Of a DNA stretch of 64,000 nt, positions 10,132 to 20,333 are shown piece after piece (the first letter of the stretch is position 1; each line of letters begins with the position of its first letter). The notes under the pieces were generated by a model that worked only from the letters and a program-made list of their open reading frames with translations, did not search any database and was not told where the DNA came from. The stretch comes from Chaetoceros tenuissimus. Its lineage: Eukaryota > Bacillariophyta > Thalassiosirophyceae > Chaetocerotales > Chaetocerotaceae. The stretch covers positions 558,001 to 622,000 of the forward strand of contig BLLK01000075.1 of assembly GCA_021927905.1 (NCBI GenBank), given 5' to 3'. A program made the position numbers and the translations under genes.

Positions 10132-11769
10132 TCATACACTATTACCAAGTTTTCTTCTTTTCATGTCTGCATATATGGCATCTTTCTCCTGTTGAAACAT
10201 TATAGAGAGCTTGCACAATACTTGAATTCTATCTTGTAAACTTCTTTTGCATGACGTTTCCCCCTTTTCTTTGGTCGTATTTTTTTCTTTCAGATCCCGA
10301 CTACTTGTTTCGATTGCTATATGCTTATGATCATCTTGTTGTTCAGAATCGATTTTATTACCAACAGTATGTTCAAGTTCTATAGTCTTTGCACCTGTTT
10401 CAGTTCTTATAGGAGCAACATGATCATATGTCACGATCTGTTCATTATTCTGTTCGGTTTCACTTTCTTCTTGATCAGTATCGATGTCATTTCCAATAGC
10501 ATGTTCTATTCTATTCTTTTCACTTGTGACATTAATTTTGGGTTGTCTCATGGACGAAACAAATCCAGTGGAGTCAAGTAGTTCCATCCGTTCTTTAGTT
10601 AGTAGGGTGAAATGACCCTTCAACATATTTTGATTGGGAAGTGACTGGTTTCCGTCATGTTTTGCTGGCAGTTTGCAATCTCCATGCTTGAATGTGTATT
10701 TTTTCAGCGCTTCAATTTTGTCTTGCCATTTGTCACTGACAGTCCAATTGAAGCCAATGCTATTTAGCCTTGCTATTTTTTCATTTGAAAGTTTGAAGTG
10801 TTTATATTGAGATCGTTGTTTGTATACCCAATTGGCAAGAGGCTTATTCTCGTCATCATACAAAACGTTGCAATCTCCATACTTGGACTTGTATTGTTCC
10901 AGCTGTTCAAATTTATCAGACCAAGTATTTTCTTTTGACACTTTAATAGTCCAATCGAATCCGATACTATTGAGCCTTGCTATTCGTTCATCTGACAGCT
11001 TAGAAAGTTTATATCGAGATCGTTGTGTGTATACCCAAGTGCCAAGGGGCCGATTCTCCTTGTATCTTGCTGGCACATTGCAATCTCCATGCGTGGACTT
11101 GTATAGTTTCAGCTGATCAAAATTATAACTCCAAGCACTATCTCTTGTTGGCGCAGTCCAATCAAAACCGATAGCATTGAGCATATTCACACGTTCTTCC
11201 GACAGCTTAGAAAGTTTAAATTGAGAACGTTGGTACTCTACCCAAGTGGCAAGTGACTGATTCTCCTTATATTTCCCTGGCACATTAAAATGTCCACGTT
11301 TTGATTTGTATACTTTAAGCGCTTCTAGTTGATTTTCCCAAATCTTATCGTATGGCGCAGTCCATCTAAAACCAATACTATTGAGAATTTTGATACGTTC
11401 ATCTGACAGTTTGGACTGTTTATATTGAGAACGTTGAGTATAGACCCATTTGCCAAGTGGCTGATTCTCCTTGTATCTTACTGACACGTTGCAATCTCCG
11501 TATCTTTCCTTGTATCCTTTCAGCTGTTCAAAATTATCTAACCACATTTTTTCTCTTGATACTTTCCAGTCGAAACCGATAGCATTCAACATTTTAATAT
11601 TTTCTTCTGACATGTTCAATTTTGCATAATCATCACGTTGCTGTTTCACCCATTGGAAAAGTGTCTGATTATCATAAGTAGCTTGTACGTCGCAATGACC
11701 ATATCTTTTCTTGTGCTCTAGTAGTTCTTGGAGTCTATTGAGCCAAATTAAATTATTATCTGGCTGCAT
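10132..11769 (-). CDS. Helicase-associated (HA) repeat protein, six repeats
   Basis: A 545-residue protein made mainly of HA-domain repeats (Pfam PF03457 type), each about 68 residues: W...(F/L)EQLK.YK...GDCNVP..Y.EN..L..WV..QR..YK....S.ERI..LNSIGFDW. Five are clear and the sixth (residues about 330-390) is degenerate. An acidic linker and a Lys-rich, possibly coiled C-terminus follow. HA domains are thought to bind nucleic acid and form large families in diatoms, but no helicase is attached here. It is paralogous to the proteins at 46508 and 32511, though its repeats belong to a distinct subtype without the SSSEEEEVKES leader. Confidence 0.85.
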   Translation of the reverse strand: MQPDNNLIWLNRLQELLEHKKRYGHCDVQATYDNQTLFQWVKQQRDDYAKLNMSEENIKMLNAIGFDWKVSREKMWLDNFEQLKGYKERYGDCNVSVRYKENQPLGKWVYTQRSQYKQSKLSDERIKILNSIGFRWTAPYDKIWENQLEALKVYKSKRGHFNVPGKYKENQSLATWVEYQRSQFKLSKLSEERVNMLNAIGFDWTAPTRDSAWSYNFDQLKLYKSTHGDCNVPARYKENRPLGTWVYTQRSRYKLSKLSDERIARLNSIGFDWTIKVSKENTWSDKFEQLEQYKSKYGDCNVLYDDENKPLANWVYKQRSQYKHFKLSNEKIARLNSIGFNWTVSDKWQDKIEALKKYTFKHGDCKLPAKHDGNQSLPNQNMLKGHFTLLTKERMELLDSTGFVSSMRQPKINVTSEKNRIEHAIGNDIDTDQEESETEQNNEQIVTYDHVAPIRTETGAKTIELEHTVGNKIDSEQQDDHKHIAIETSSRDLKEKNTTKEKGETSCKRSLQDRIQVLCKLSIMFQQEKDAIYADMKRRKLGNSV

Positions 11770-12523
11770 GTTTTCCGTCCTGGAGAAATAAATTCTATTG
11801 AATCTTTTACTATTTTCTGATCCTTAAGCAACAGATGAAGATAATGAATTGCTGCTTCAAATAGAGGTTAGTTGCCCATGTGAATGTTACCTATTGTAGG
11901 TATCTTTTTTTTTAGTTCTCGTATCACAAATGAAGAGACATGAGACATTAGAATATGTGTAGCGTTTCGCGTTTCGGTCGATGATTGTTTCGTGTATGTA
12001 CTTCTAATACCATTGAAGGCATGTTTACCAAACATGGTAACGGACGATAACAGACCACAGAGCCCGCAGCATGAAGTACATCATCCATCTATCTACTTTC
12101 ACTCTTATCACAGCCATTCAGCAAAAAACATTGAGGTGTATTATTCGTAAGAAGCAATGATTAATTGGATGTGATACAATAGTAACAGTACAAATAATGG
12201 AAGCAGAATCAGTTGCATAGTTACGTTACAAGTCTCATCTCTCAGGGTCTCATGTAAAATGAAGACAACTAGGAAATTCTTTCATGGTTCGACGATGATT
12301 GGAATTCAGACCAACTAGCTACTTGAATGAATTCATTCTTTACATGAAACTAAACACGTCAACATTTCAAAGCAGCTTTTCAAATATAGATTGTCAAAAT
12401 GAATCTCACGAGTCTTTGACCTGCTGTATAATTTTGAGGTGATGGGATACTCAAGTATTCTTTAGAATATCGAATGCAGAAAGTTTCTTTTTCATCCTGC
12501 TGCTCGATTGAGTTTTGGTGAAT
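11770..12523. other. Long spacer upstream of the HA gene
   Basis: AT-rich sequence with scattered short frames and no recognisable domain, RNA gene or repeat. Confidence 0.35.
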
Positions 12524-12772
12524 CTAAATCATTCCAGCTTCATAGTATTTCGAGAGATTGTAGGAGTTAGAAATAAATTCGGACTTTATCAGCTCTTCCA
12601 TCCATTGAAATGAATCATATTCCATTTCGTACTTCAGTTGTTGATTGAAGCATACGATATAAATTTGCACAAATCTATGAGATGGTTCGATGGATCTAAA
12701 GAGCCACGAGCTAATCATAGTGTATTCAACTGCGGCATAAATGAAATGTGTTGCTAAAACATTGTAGTTCAT
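12524..12772 (-). CDS. Possible small protein, unrecognised
   Basis: An 82-residue frame with mixed hydrophobic and charged composition (MNYNVLATHFIYAAVEY..., later YDSFQWMEELIKSEF). I recognise no domain. It could be a small gene, a gene fragment or chance. It lies just left of the diverged tandem duplication at 12773-13235, which would be its promoter side. Confidence 0.2.
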   Translation of the reverse strand: MNYNVLATHFIYAAVEYTMISSWLFRSIEPSHRFVQIYIVCFNQQLKYEMEYDSFQWMEELIKSEFISNSYNLSKYYEAGMI

Positions 12773-13235
12773 CTTTTTCTGTTGGACAAGTGATGACGTA
12801 ATGACTAGGGCGTCTCAAGAAATGTAGACTTTGAAAATAGAAGTAGCGATGGTATGACGGTAAAGGAATTGAAATTCTTCTTTTACCTTGATACTTTATT
12901 ACAATAAATAATTGCAGTTCTTATGTTGGGATGAATAACCGTTGGAATAATGACATGATGGTTTACGTCTGGGTTTTACCATGACCAACATGAATCTGTA
13001 GGAATCTTCCTTTTCCACTTATAATAATATTGCTGTGTATCTTCCTTTTGGACAAATGATGTCGAAATGACCAGAGGGTTCAAGGAATATCAAAGGAGTT
13101 CTTCTTTATCTCGATGCTTGATGAGGAGGAGGTCATCCAGTAACCGTCAGAACAGTGTCGTATCGATTTCAGTCTGGTGGCGCGAAAGTATTATCCATGA
13201 CCTAAATGAATTCGTAGGATTCTTCCTATTTGATC
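12773..13235. repeat. Old, diverged tandem duplication in non-coding DNA
   Basis: The stretches 12773-13020 and about 13036-13235 share blocks in the same order: TTGGACAA(G/A)TGATG, TGAC.AG.G.(G/T)TC, TAACCGT..GAA.A, CCATGACC, ATGAATT/C.GTAGGA and TCTTCCT. Overall identity is well below that of the other duplications here, so it is older. Confidence 0.5.
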
Positions 13236-13457
13236 CTGTGTGACCAAACCCCGTTGTCTCATCATGGATAAGTACTGCAGTCTTGTTAATAGATCATGCT
13301 TGCAAGATTTGAATGAATTTGCAGTTCAACTCATGAATCATAATATTTTCAATTGCAAAAGTAGTAAGTGATTCCTTCAATTTCAATCGGCAATCCCCTT
13401 TATCGTGGTGTACTAACTCTTTCCACGCATATCATAATATACATTCAATAGAAAAAT
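13236..13457. other. Upstream region of the 13458 gene
   Basis: No repeat or frame seen. It should hold the promoter of the following gene. Confidence 0.3.
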
Positions 13458-14267
13458 ATGGATGAACTCAGAGTGAATATTCAAGTCAAAGAAATGACTG
13501 AACAAATGAAGGCTCATGGGATCAATGATAAGACGTCTCTACCAAAAGATCTTCATGAAGAAAGCCTCGCAGATAAAAACGAGGAAGAACATTTCGATTC
13601 CAAGAGCAAGGACAGTGAAAGCATCAGTACCTCTACGATAGGAGAAGAACATGAAGCTTCCAATCAAATTCCAACAGAAATCATCATTAGCACAGATCAG
13701 AAAGACAATGCGGCATCTATATCAAGCACCATCATGCCAGGATACATAACTACAGTTGCTGTTTGCAAAAGACATAAGGAATACTTTTGCCAGTTTGCGA
13801 AAGTGCTTGTGCGGTACCTACAATTGGTCTATCCGTCCCTCTATCTTCGAGCAAAAGACATTATTCGTGAGTGCGATAAGCTCAAGAGGGAAGGCAGATT
13901 CGGTTACGAGATCCTTGCATTCTCTATTCAATTCAATCTTCGTAGATTGGTTGGGAAAGAAATTTGGGCAAAGGCTGCAGAGTATCATACAAAGTGGCTG
14001 ATGAATCACTACAAGAATAATAGTACTTATTCGTTAGAGTGTGAAGCAAAGGTTGCAGCTCGTCGGATTGTGCGTATAGCCTCCCAACCTTTGGTACATC
14101 CATCCAACTTATGTGGATATCGCGGTCGCACCAAGAGGGAAAAGGAGACTTCCATACAGAAGCAAAATTATTCCAATGACGATTCTTGTATCGAAGAAAT
14201 AGATTCTGATCTTGGTAGTATCACCAAGGACTACGTCGTGATTCAGAGAAATAAGTTTGAGAGTTGA
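13458..14267 (+). CDS. Unrecognised protein with acidic N-terminus and conserved-looking helical core
   Basis: 269 residues. Residues 1-90 are low-complexity and rich in Ser, Glu and Asp, probably disordered. Residues 95-215 look like a compact helical domain (VAVCKRHKEYFCQFAKVL, LYLRAKDIIRECDKLKREG, GKEIWAKAAEYHTKWLMNHY). A basic RGRTKREKE stretch follows. I recognise no family. The contrast between the disordered leader and the folded core supports a real gene. No signal peptide or membrane segment. Confidence 0.65.
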   Translation: MDELRVNIQVKEMTEQMKAHGINDKTSLPKDLHEESLADKNEEEHFDSKSKDSESISTSTIGEEHEASNQIPTEIIISTDQKDNAASISSTIMPGYITTVAVCKRHKEYFCQFAKVLVRYLQLVYPSLYLRAKDIIRECDKLKREGRFGYEILAFSIQFNLRRLVGKEIWAKAAEYHTKWLMNHYKNNSTYSLECEAKVAARRIVRIASQPLVHPSNLCGYRGRTKREKETSIQKQNYSNDDSCIEEIDSDLGSITKDYVVIQRNKFES

Positions 14268-14655
14268 GTTTCTTTGCGGTATAAATTTCATTGAATTACA
14301 AACCCTAGTAATGCTGCTTCGGACAGGGGGGGAGGAATGCCTTCAAGATATAATAACAACAGCAAACAAAAAGTATTTTTCAGATACATTGGATAGTCTT
14401 TTAGTTTTAAATTCTATCGAAGCTTCTTAGACGAAAGATCTGGAAGGGTTTAGCTTCGAAACAGCAACAATATAGATGATAGCTTTTGTTTATATGAAAT
14501 AGTAGACATTATAGATTTACTGCTGCTTATTTACATCTACTTCATCCCATCTGTGCCATGATATATCTATTGATTTGTTCCATTTCGCAAATTCTTTCAA
14601 TATCGTCGGTACTCTTAATAGATTGGGCATTAATATATCTATTGATAATGGGATG
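14268..14655. other. Spacer before the LNR pseudogene
   Basis: AT-rich, with a run of seven G around 14326. ATATATCTATTGAT occurs twice (about 14560 and 14632). No gene seen. Confidence 0.35.
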
Positions 14656-15174
14656 GTTTGCAAAGTAGATTGGCCGGAGGAAATTGGCAATGGAAATTGT
14701 GTTAATGATTACTACGATCAAGGTGAGGAAGAATATAAAGAGTCCTACAATACAGAAGAATGTGGCTGGGACTGTTGAGACTGCGATGAAATGAATCAAG
14801 AACTCTGGGTAAAATATCCTGAGTGCAAGTTAGGTATCATTACTAATAGAATTGGAGACAATATAGACGGAGTTTACAATACTACAGAAGAGTACGACTG
14901 GGACGATGAAGATTGTGATGAAATGAACGAAGTATTATGGGCAAAATATCCTGATTGTAAGTATGGAATCGATCCTGGTAAAATTGGAAATACTCTATGC
15001 GATGGTGGAATGTACAATACAGAAGAATGTGGATGGGACGATGGAGATTACACTTTCTTTAATACAGAATTCCCAAATTGTAATGTTGTACATCCTTACA
15101 AACTCGGCAACGGAGTTTGTGATCCCGATGCTAACACCGAGGAATGCGGCTATGACGGAGGCGATTGCATCTAA
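14656..15174 (+). pseudogene. Decayed LNR (Lin-12/Notch repeat) protein
   Basis: Four LNR-like units can be read in one frame, each with a GNG.C-type start and a CGWDDGD-type end (NTEECGWDC, TEEYDWDDEDC, NTEECGWDDGDY, NTEECGYDGGDC). The LNR fold needs its cysteines and the Asp/Asn calcium ligands; only the last unit keeps most of them. A TGA stop at 14776-14778 interrupts the first unit, at what would be the GG of a GWDGGDC ending. No intact signal peptide precedes the repeats. LNR modules are normally extracellular. This is most simply the decaying end of a larger secreted or surface protein. Confidence 0.6.
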
Positions 15175-15552
15175 CATATTTATATTCAATGGAAACTAAA
15201 ATAAACTCTCCTTTATATCACTTCATATCCGATCCAATGAAAAAGAATCTATTGAAAGAAAGAATTGATGAAATGTTCAACAAATTAAAACAATGACAAT
15301 ATTTAATAGGTATTGCACCTTCCATTTTGCGCGCGAAAGCTGACGTTTCTAGGATCCCAACTTTGGATCACAGAGAGAGGCTGATGTGCGATCCACAACC
15401 CACAGCACATCTTTTTGAATGAGAAAGTAATTCAATTCCATTCAACAGTGTCTTTGTACTTCATTGTTGAGATCTCTTCAGTCAAGTAATTCATCTAACA
15501 AGTCATTTGATACACTCTACTACTCCTTCAAGTAACTGACTGTATCACCACA
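15175..15552. promoter_or_regulatory. Upstream region of the dehydratase fusion gene
   Basis: 378 bp without coding pattern. A pyrimidine-rich stretch and TCAAGTAA repeats precede the start codon (near 15482 and 15528). It contains GCGCGCGAAAG at about 15338, unusual in this AT-rich setting. Confidence 0.35.
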
Positions 15553-17784
15553 ATGGCCCTCTCTCCCAAAGATTGCTACTTGGTAGCCTACAACATTGCT
15601 TGTTGTGCAGGATGGGCCACTGTCCTTGCATCTGCCATTCAAACCCTCATTAATGGAGATTCACTCGCTTCCATTTACGATGCACCAGGTCTTCCATCAA
15701 TGCTCGCATACGTACAGACTGCAGCCCTTCTTGAAATTGTTCATGCAGCAATTGGCTTCGTACGATCACCAGTATTCGTCACCACCCTTCAAGTCGGATC
15801 TCGTATCGCTGCATTATTCGCTTTGGTCAATTCTCCTTCTGCCGCTCATCAATTCGGAGCAGGAATGATGATCATCTCCTGGGCATCGGTAGAAGTACCA
15901 CGTTATGCCTTTTACGTAGCAGCACTCATCACCGGTGACGCTACCAAAAAGACACCTTATCCTCTCTTTTGGTTGAGATATTCTCTCTTTGCAGTTTTGT
16001 ATCCAACCGGTATCACTGGAGAACTTACCGTCTTTCTCGCTGCTGCTAAAGATGATGCTTTCTTGACTTTGATGGGAGATGATAAAATTTCCCTCATGTA
16101 TTATTTCATCATGTCCTTTCCAGTCATTTATGCACCAGGTGCACTTCCCATGATTATGAATATGGCAGCAAACAGAAAAAAAGCTTTTAAAAAGCGTTTC
16201 GCGAAACCTGCTCCACCGCCAAAGGGACTTGTATTCCCAGAAGATAAAAAGGGAGGGAGATCATCTACCCCAGTCGCAAAAGAAATTCTAGCTGCGGCAA
16301 TTGGTGCGGCATCTTCTTCCAAAGCTGAAAAGGTAATTAAGGAACGGAATTGGAGATTTGGATACGTCAAGCATTTCATCAATATGGTGGAGGAACAAAT
16401 GAAATCTCCTGAAAATGCATTGGCGGTGGCTGAAGCTGGATTGGATAAGGCATATGAAATTTTCCAATTTGTAGATGAAGATGGAAATACTACTTCGTTC
16501 AAAGAAGCCATGGCGATAAAAACCAAGAATCCATTTCATACTGGATTTATTCAAGGGGAAGCTCCTAAAGCAAAGAATGTATTGGAAGTTCCATACAAGG
16601 GTAAAACTTTGTCTGGACAGGCGCTTAAAGATCAAGTGGATAAATGGGTATCTTATGGGACTATTGAAGAATCGGCAGGAGTTGCCATCAAGAATTGTGT
16701 GGATAAACCTGATTATCTTGATTTGAGTGATCGTTATTTTGTACTTCTTGGAGCTGGATCGGCTATGGGACCTTTCTTGGTCCTCATGGCTCTTGGAGCT
16801 AATGTGATCGCTGTGGATTTGGATAGATCTGGAATTTGGAAGCGTTTGATTGAAATTGCAAAGAAATCTTCTGGAACCATTACCTTCCCTCTCAAGAAGG
16901 AACAGTCGGCTATTACCTCTGATGATGATCTTTATGCAAATGCTGGATGTAATCTTTTTACTGATACTCCACGTATCCGTGATTGGGTTTTGGATCTTTA
17001 TCCAGGAAAGAAGTTGTCTGTTGGAAGTTATGCTTATTTGAATGGAGCGCTTCACGTGCAAGTTTCTCTTGCGATGGATGCTATCTGCAAGGATTTGAGT
17101 GAGAAGCGTCAGGCAAGTCTTGCTTATTTGTGTACTCCTACTGATCTTCATGTGATTACCAAGGAGGCACATGAGGCAAGTGTTCAAGAATACAAGACAT
17201 ACTCTTCCAAGCCATACTGTATGTTCATGAGATTGTTGGGTAAAAAGTATTTGAGAAAGAATGCTATGAAACCACTTCCTGGTGTAGGAGGAGATTTCTA
17301 TGTTGTCAATGGATTGAGTGTAGCACAAGGACCAAACTATGCTCTTGCAAAGCGTATGCAGCATTGGCGTGCTGTTGTTGCTCGTAGCAAGGGAAGCATT
17401 GTTTCTTCCAACATTGCACCTGCAACCTCGACTGTTTCTGTGACCCAGAACCGTACTTTTGCATGGGCTTATGAGGGTATGCCATATTTCAAGCCATATG
17501 AGATTTTCGCTCCAGAGACTTCGAATGCAGTCATGTCTGCTATCCTTTTATCTGACTTGAATGATGAAAAGAATGCAAGTAATCCAAAGGTTCAATTGGC
17601 GAATCCTAATGAATTGTTCAAATATGGTTCCTTCAATGGAGGAGCTTGGAGATGTGCATACCAAGTTGACAGTATTGGAGAGGCAAGTGTATTCATCTAC
17701 TTTGGAAGAGTTGCAAAGCCATACATTGCTGGAGTTGCTGTTGTAGGAACCGCTGTTGGATTGAAACTCTTTGGATACGTATAA
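15553..17784 (+). CDS. 3-hydroxyacyl-CoA dehydratase (HACD/PTPLA) fused to a Rossmann-like domain
   Basis: 743 residues. Residues 1-215 are a complete HACD (PTPLA, yeast Phs1-type) dehydratase, the enzyme of the third step of very-long-chain fatty acid elongation in the ER membrane. Hallmarks are YNIACCAGW, VQTAALLEIVHAAIGFVRSP, VEVPRYAFY and YPTGITGEL. The presumed catalytic pair is Tyr150 and Glu157, matching Tyr149/Glu156 of yeast Phs1. Family members usually end around 220 residues; here about 500 more follow. A basic linker leads to a Rossmann-like core near residue 400 (VLLGAGSAMGPFLVLMALGANVIAVDLDR) and a hydrophobic C-terminus (IAGVAVVGTAVGLKLFGYV). A second activity on fatty-acyl intermediates is possible but inferred. 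No intron seen. Confidence 0.85.
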   Translation: MALSPKDCYLVAYNIACCAGWATVLASAIQTLINGDSLASIYDAPGLPSMLAYVQTAALLEIVHAAIGFVRSPVFVTTLQVGSRIAALFALVNSPSAAHQFGAGMMIISWASVEVPRYAFYVAALITGDATKKTPYPLFWLRYSLFAVLYPTGITGELTVFLAAAKDDAFLTLMGDDKISLMYYFIMSFPVIYAPGALPMIMNMAANRKKAFKKRFAKPAPPPKGLVFPEDKKGGRSSTPVAKEILAAAIGAASSSKAEKVIKERNWRFGYVKHFINMVEEQMKSPENALAVAEAGLDKAYEIFQFVDEDGNTTSFKEAMAIKTKNPFHTGFIQGEAPKAKNVLEVPYKGKTLSGQALKDQVDKWVSYGTIEESAGVAIKNCVDKPDYLDLSDRYFVLLGAGSAMGPFLVLMALGANVIAVDLDRSGIWKRLIEIAKKSSGTITFPLKKEQSAITSDDDLYANAGCNLFTDTPRIRDWVLDLYPGKKLSVGSYAYLNGALHVQVSLAMDAICKDLSEKRQASLAYLCTPTDLHVITKEAHEASVQEYKTYSSKPYCMFMRLLGKKYLRKNAMKPLPGVGGDFYVVNGLSVAQGPNYALAKRMQHWRAVVARSKGSIVSSNIAPATSTVSVTQNRTFAWAYEGMPYFKPYEIFAPETSNAVMSAILLSDLNDEKNASNPKVQLANPNELFKYGSFNGGAWRCAYQVDSIGEASVFIYFGRVAKPYIAGVAVVGTAVGLKLFGYV

Positions 17785-18157
17785 AACATATGATGTAATG
17801 ACAATATAATGGAGAAAGCTATGAAATATTTTTCTAAGTGTAACTTTTGAAGAGTTCACAATTTATACGATTTCTCGTTGCATTTTTCGAACAATCAGAA
17901 GTCAGTTCTTTTGCATGATCGCCCTTCGTAAACAAACGTGTGTATTTATTTTTTGTAATTACTTCTTTTATACAATATATACTCTTAGATGTATATGTAT
18001 TGCAAATTTTCATTTCTGTATCTTTGAAACTTCATGATGCAATATATAAATACGTGAACATGAATATGAATATGCCTTCATTCATCCATAGAGCATGAAA
18101 TCATTTAGTCCCGAAATATTTTCATACTCCATGTCATTTGAAACGGGTCTCTGTTTT
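17785..18157. other. Spacer between convergent genes
   Basis: 3' flanks of the convergent dehydratase-fusion and RING genes. Very AT-rich with ATATATAAATAC and short GAATAT repeats near 18060. No gene seen. Confidence 0.4.
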
Positions 18158-19345
18158 TTATTCCCTGATCTTTCTCTTTCTGCTTTCATTAGATGTTATG
18201 CGTTTATGCTTGATGAGAGTATTTTCAAACTCTTGTTTCTTGAAACGTTGAAAATCACTCATTTCATTATAATCCTGTTTTTGGTACTCATTCCACTGGT
18301 TTTGAATGATATCAAGGCCAGTACTTTCCTTCTGCTTCTTGAGAAGTTTAGATATAGTTTTACTTTGTCCACGATTCTCTTTCCTCACTACTCTCATTCT
18401 TTCATCAAAATGCAACTTCAAATCAGCAATTTCCTTCTCATATTCTGTCTTGAGTAAAGTCTGTGCATTCTGAAAGTGCTCGATTTCAGATTGCATTACT
18501 TCACATCTTTGTAAGAGTGAAATATCTTTGCCTTCTTCTAAAACCCCCCGAACATAATCTGCAACTTTCCCCATGACTACATCTTTTCTCAAATGCCGCT
18601 TGGAAGAAATGTGGCTCATACAGAGTGGACATGATTTGAATCTATGGATTGCCTCTTCGATACAATCTTTACAGAACCGATGGCAGCAGTCGGGCACGAT
18701 ATGGGGATTCGATACTATATCTAGACAAACTACACATTCCAAATCTTTGACCAAATCACGAATTTTGTTCGTTTCATTTACTTTTGTAGATTCTTTCCCA
18801 ACTGCTTCTTTTTGAATTAGATCTTCTGATTGTATAGTCGGAGTAGATGGAGTCAGCAAAGTCGAACTTGAACTTTCCTGCATATCTGGAGCATCGGAAG
18901 CAGTCGAATCAGTAGAAGAATCACCAGTCGCAGCAGCTTCTTCACTCGCACTACTTTCATCTACTCTCGATAAAGCCTGCAAGCGATCAAAGATTGTCTC
19001 ATAAAAGTACATGCATGTAAATGGTAAATCGAGTATCTGCTGATGATGGCTACTTTCCAATTCTTCCAGTTCAATTTTGATCTGATGAGGAATGTCTGGA
19101 CAAGAATTCATGTGGCCCACTAGATTTCTGTTATTTTTCAAGCTCTGTGCATTACAGCTAAATATTTGTCTCTTATTGCAATGTCTACATTGAATGCCCG
19201 GATATCCAGCCTTGTTGTGCCCACGTCTGAAAGGGCCTGTTCTTTCATTATCTGTTATGTAGCATACTTTGTATTGCTTTAGAACTAGATACGTAAAGTC
19301 AGAAGTGAGTTCACGATCGCAATCTTGTACTACTTCAGAGCTCAT
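18158..19345 (-). CDS. RING-type zinc-finger protein with coiled coil, probable E3 ubiquitin ligase
   Basis: 395 residues. An N-terminal module (about 15-95) has a CRHC...GH...C zinc-finger-like pattern preceded by RTGPFRRGHNKAGYPG. A Ser/Thr-rich linker follows. A C3HC4 RING finger at about residues 205-245 reads CVVCLD...PDCCHRFCKDCIEEAI..KSCPLC. After it comes a long charged coiled coil (about 280-390) with a basic end. RING fingers recruit ubiquitin-loaded E2 enzymes, and the coiled coil suggests self-association. Nuclear targeting is possible from the C-terminal SRKRKIRE. Target unknown. A full TGACGTCA site lies about 255 bp upstream of the start. Confidence 0.8.
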   Translation of the reverse strand: MSSEVVQDCDRELTSDFTYLVLKQYKVCYITDNERTGPFRRGHNKAGYPGIQCRHCNKRQIFSCNAQSLKNNRNLVGHMNSCPDIPHQIKIELEELESSHHQQILDLPFTCMYFYETIFDRLQALSRVDESSASEEAAATGDSSTDSTASDAPDMQESSSSTLLTPSTPTIQSEDLIQKEAVGKESTKVNETNKIRDLVKDLECVVCLDIVSNPHIVPDCCHRFCKDCIEEAIHRFKSCPLCMSHISSKRHLRKDVVMGKVADYVRGVLEEGKDISLLQRCEVMQSEIEHFQNAQTLLKTEYEKEIADLKLHFDERMRVVRKENRGQSKTISKLLKKQKESTGLDIIQNQWNEYQKQDYNEMSDFQRFKKQEFENTLIKHKRITSNESRKRKIRE

Positions 19346-20093
19346 GTTCTTTGTTGGTGGCTGTGTTTTGTAACTTTTGATGTCGTAGCTACAATAGTGG
19401 TGGTAATTGTACTGGTCGTCAATGTTCTCTCAAGTCCTTCAACTAGTTGTTCGTGGAATAAGATTGAATCATTAGGTTCATCTACGTGAATGATCTTCTT
19501 TGCTTGCTATGTTGTGAGATATCGTGATGTTCTCTTTTTCCCAAAAAAGTTGAAAGATATGATGATTGATGTGAATGTCATTGGTCGTTGACGTACTTAT
19601 GACGTCATGTCGTCATATTTTCTCAGGGACGGGAGAAAAGAGGAAAAGTCATAATAAGCACATCACGGATGAATGAAGGAAGTCCTTTCACTTTTGATTG
19701 AAAGAAAGGTCTCTTTTCTATTGATACGAAGACTGTTGTAATATCTTATACTAGACTACAAGTGTAATTCGAAGATTTCATTTAGTAACCAGCCATAGTA
19801 GTTTTGCACTTTTCTTCTCACAGATGTGGAAATAAAATCTATAGTTTTGAAAAAATTCTGCAGTAGCTTGAAATACGAAATTTTCAAAAACTATTTGTCT
19901 ATTTTGGATACAATTAGAATAGTACAGCTGTTGGTAAATAAATGCTCTTAGTAACATTATCATTATAATGTTTTTGTCGTTTGCCAGCCAACAATTATGA
20001 TGCTTGCTTCTTCCTATTGTGATGCCATATATATAATAGTATCTACTTGTGAATTCTATATTATGTGCATCAGCATACTACATTTGCTTCTTC
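19346..20093. other. Spacer upstream of the RING gene
   Basis: Contains the CRE-like palindrome at 19600. The rest is AT-rich and shows no domain-bearing frame. Confidence 0.4.
19600..19607. promoter_or_regulatory. CRE-like palindrome TGACGTCA
   Basis: A perfect TGACGTCA followed by a half-site (GTCGTCAT), about 255 bp upstream of the RING gene start. Consistent with a bZIP binding site; function is inferred. Confidence 0.45.
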
Positions 20094-20333
20094 CTACAAA
20101 TCATCAAGAGCCTTCATGGCATTTCTGATGATAGTTCGATGGAATATTTTCAAATCTTCTGCTTCTTGCTGCTTCTGACTTAACATCTCTGATTGAGGAC
20201 TACTTTCTTCTTCATTGTTCATCTCATGAGTAAAAGCAGTATGTCTGTAAAGATCTGTCGACCTTTCTCGTAGATTGCTGGTCACACGATGTTGGTGTCT
20301 ACTAGTAGTAGTACTAGCAATCCTCTTGGACAC
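20094..20333 (-). CDS. Possible small charged protein or terminal exon
   Basis: A 79-residue frame, hydrophilic (QKQQEAEDLKIFHRTIIRNAMKAL at the end). A TTCTATAG stretch directly upstream could be a splice acceptor, so this may be the last exon of a gene whose first exon I cannot identify. No family recognised. Confidence 0.25.
   Translation of the reverse strand: MSKRIASTTTSRHQHRVTSNLRERSTDLYRHTAFTHEMNNEEESSPQSEMLSQKQQEAEDLKIFHRTIIRNAMKALDDL

Noticed and set aside
16288-17364. Long open frame (358 codons) on the minus strand
   Set aside because: It lies wholly antisense to the conserved dehydratase fusion gene, has no domain, and is explained by that gene's codon use.
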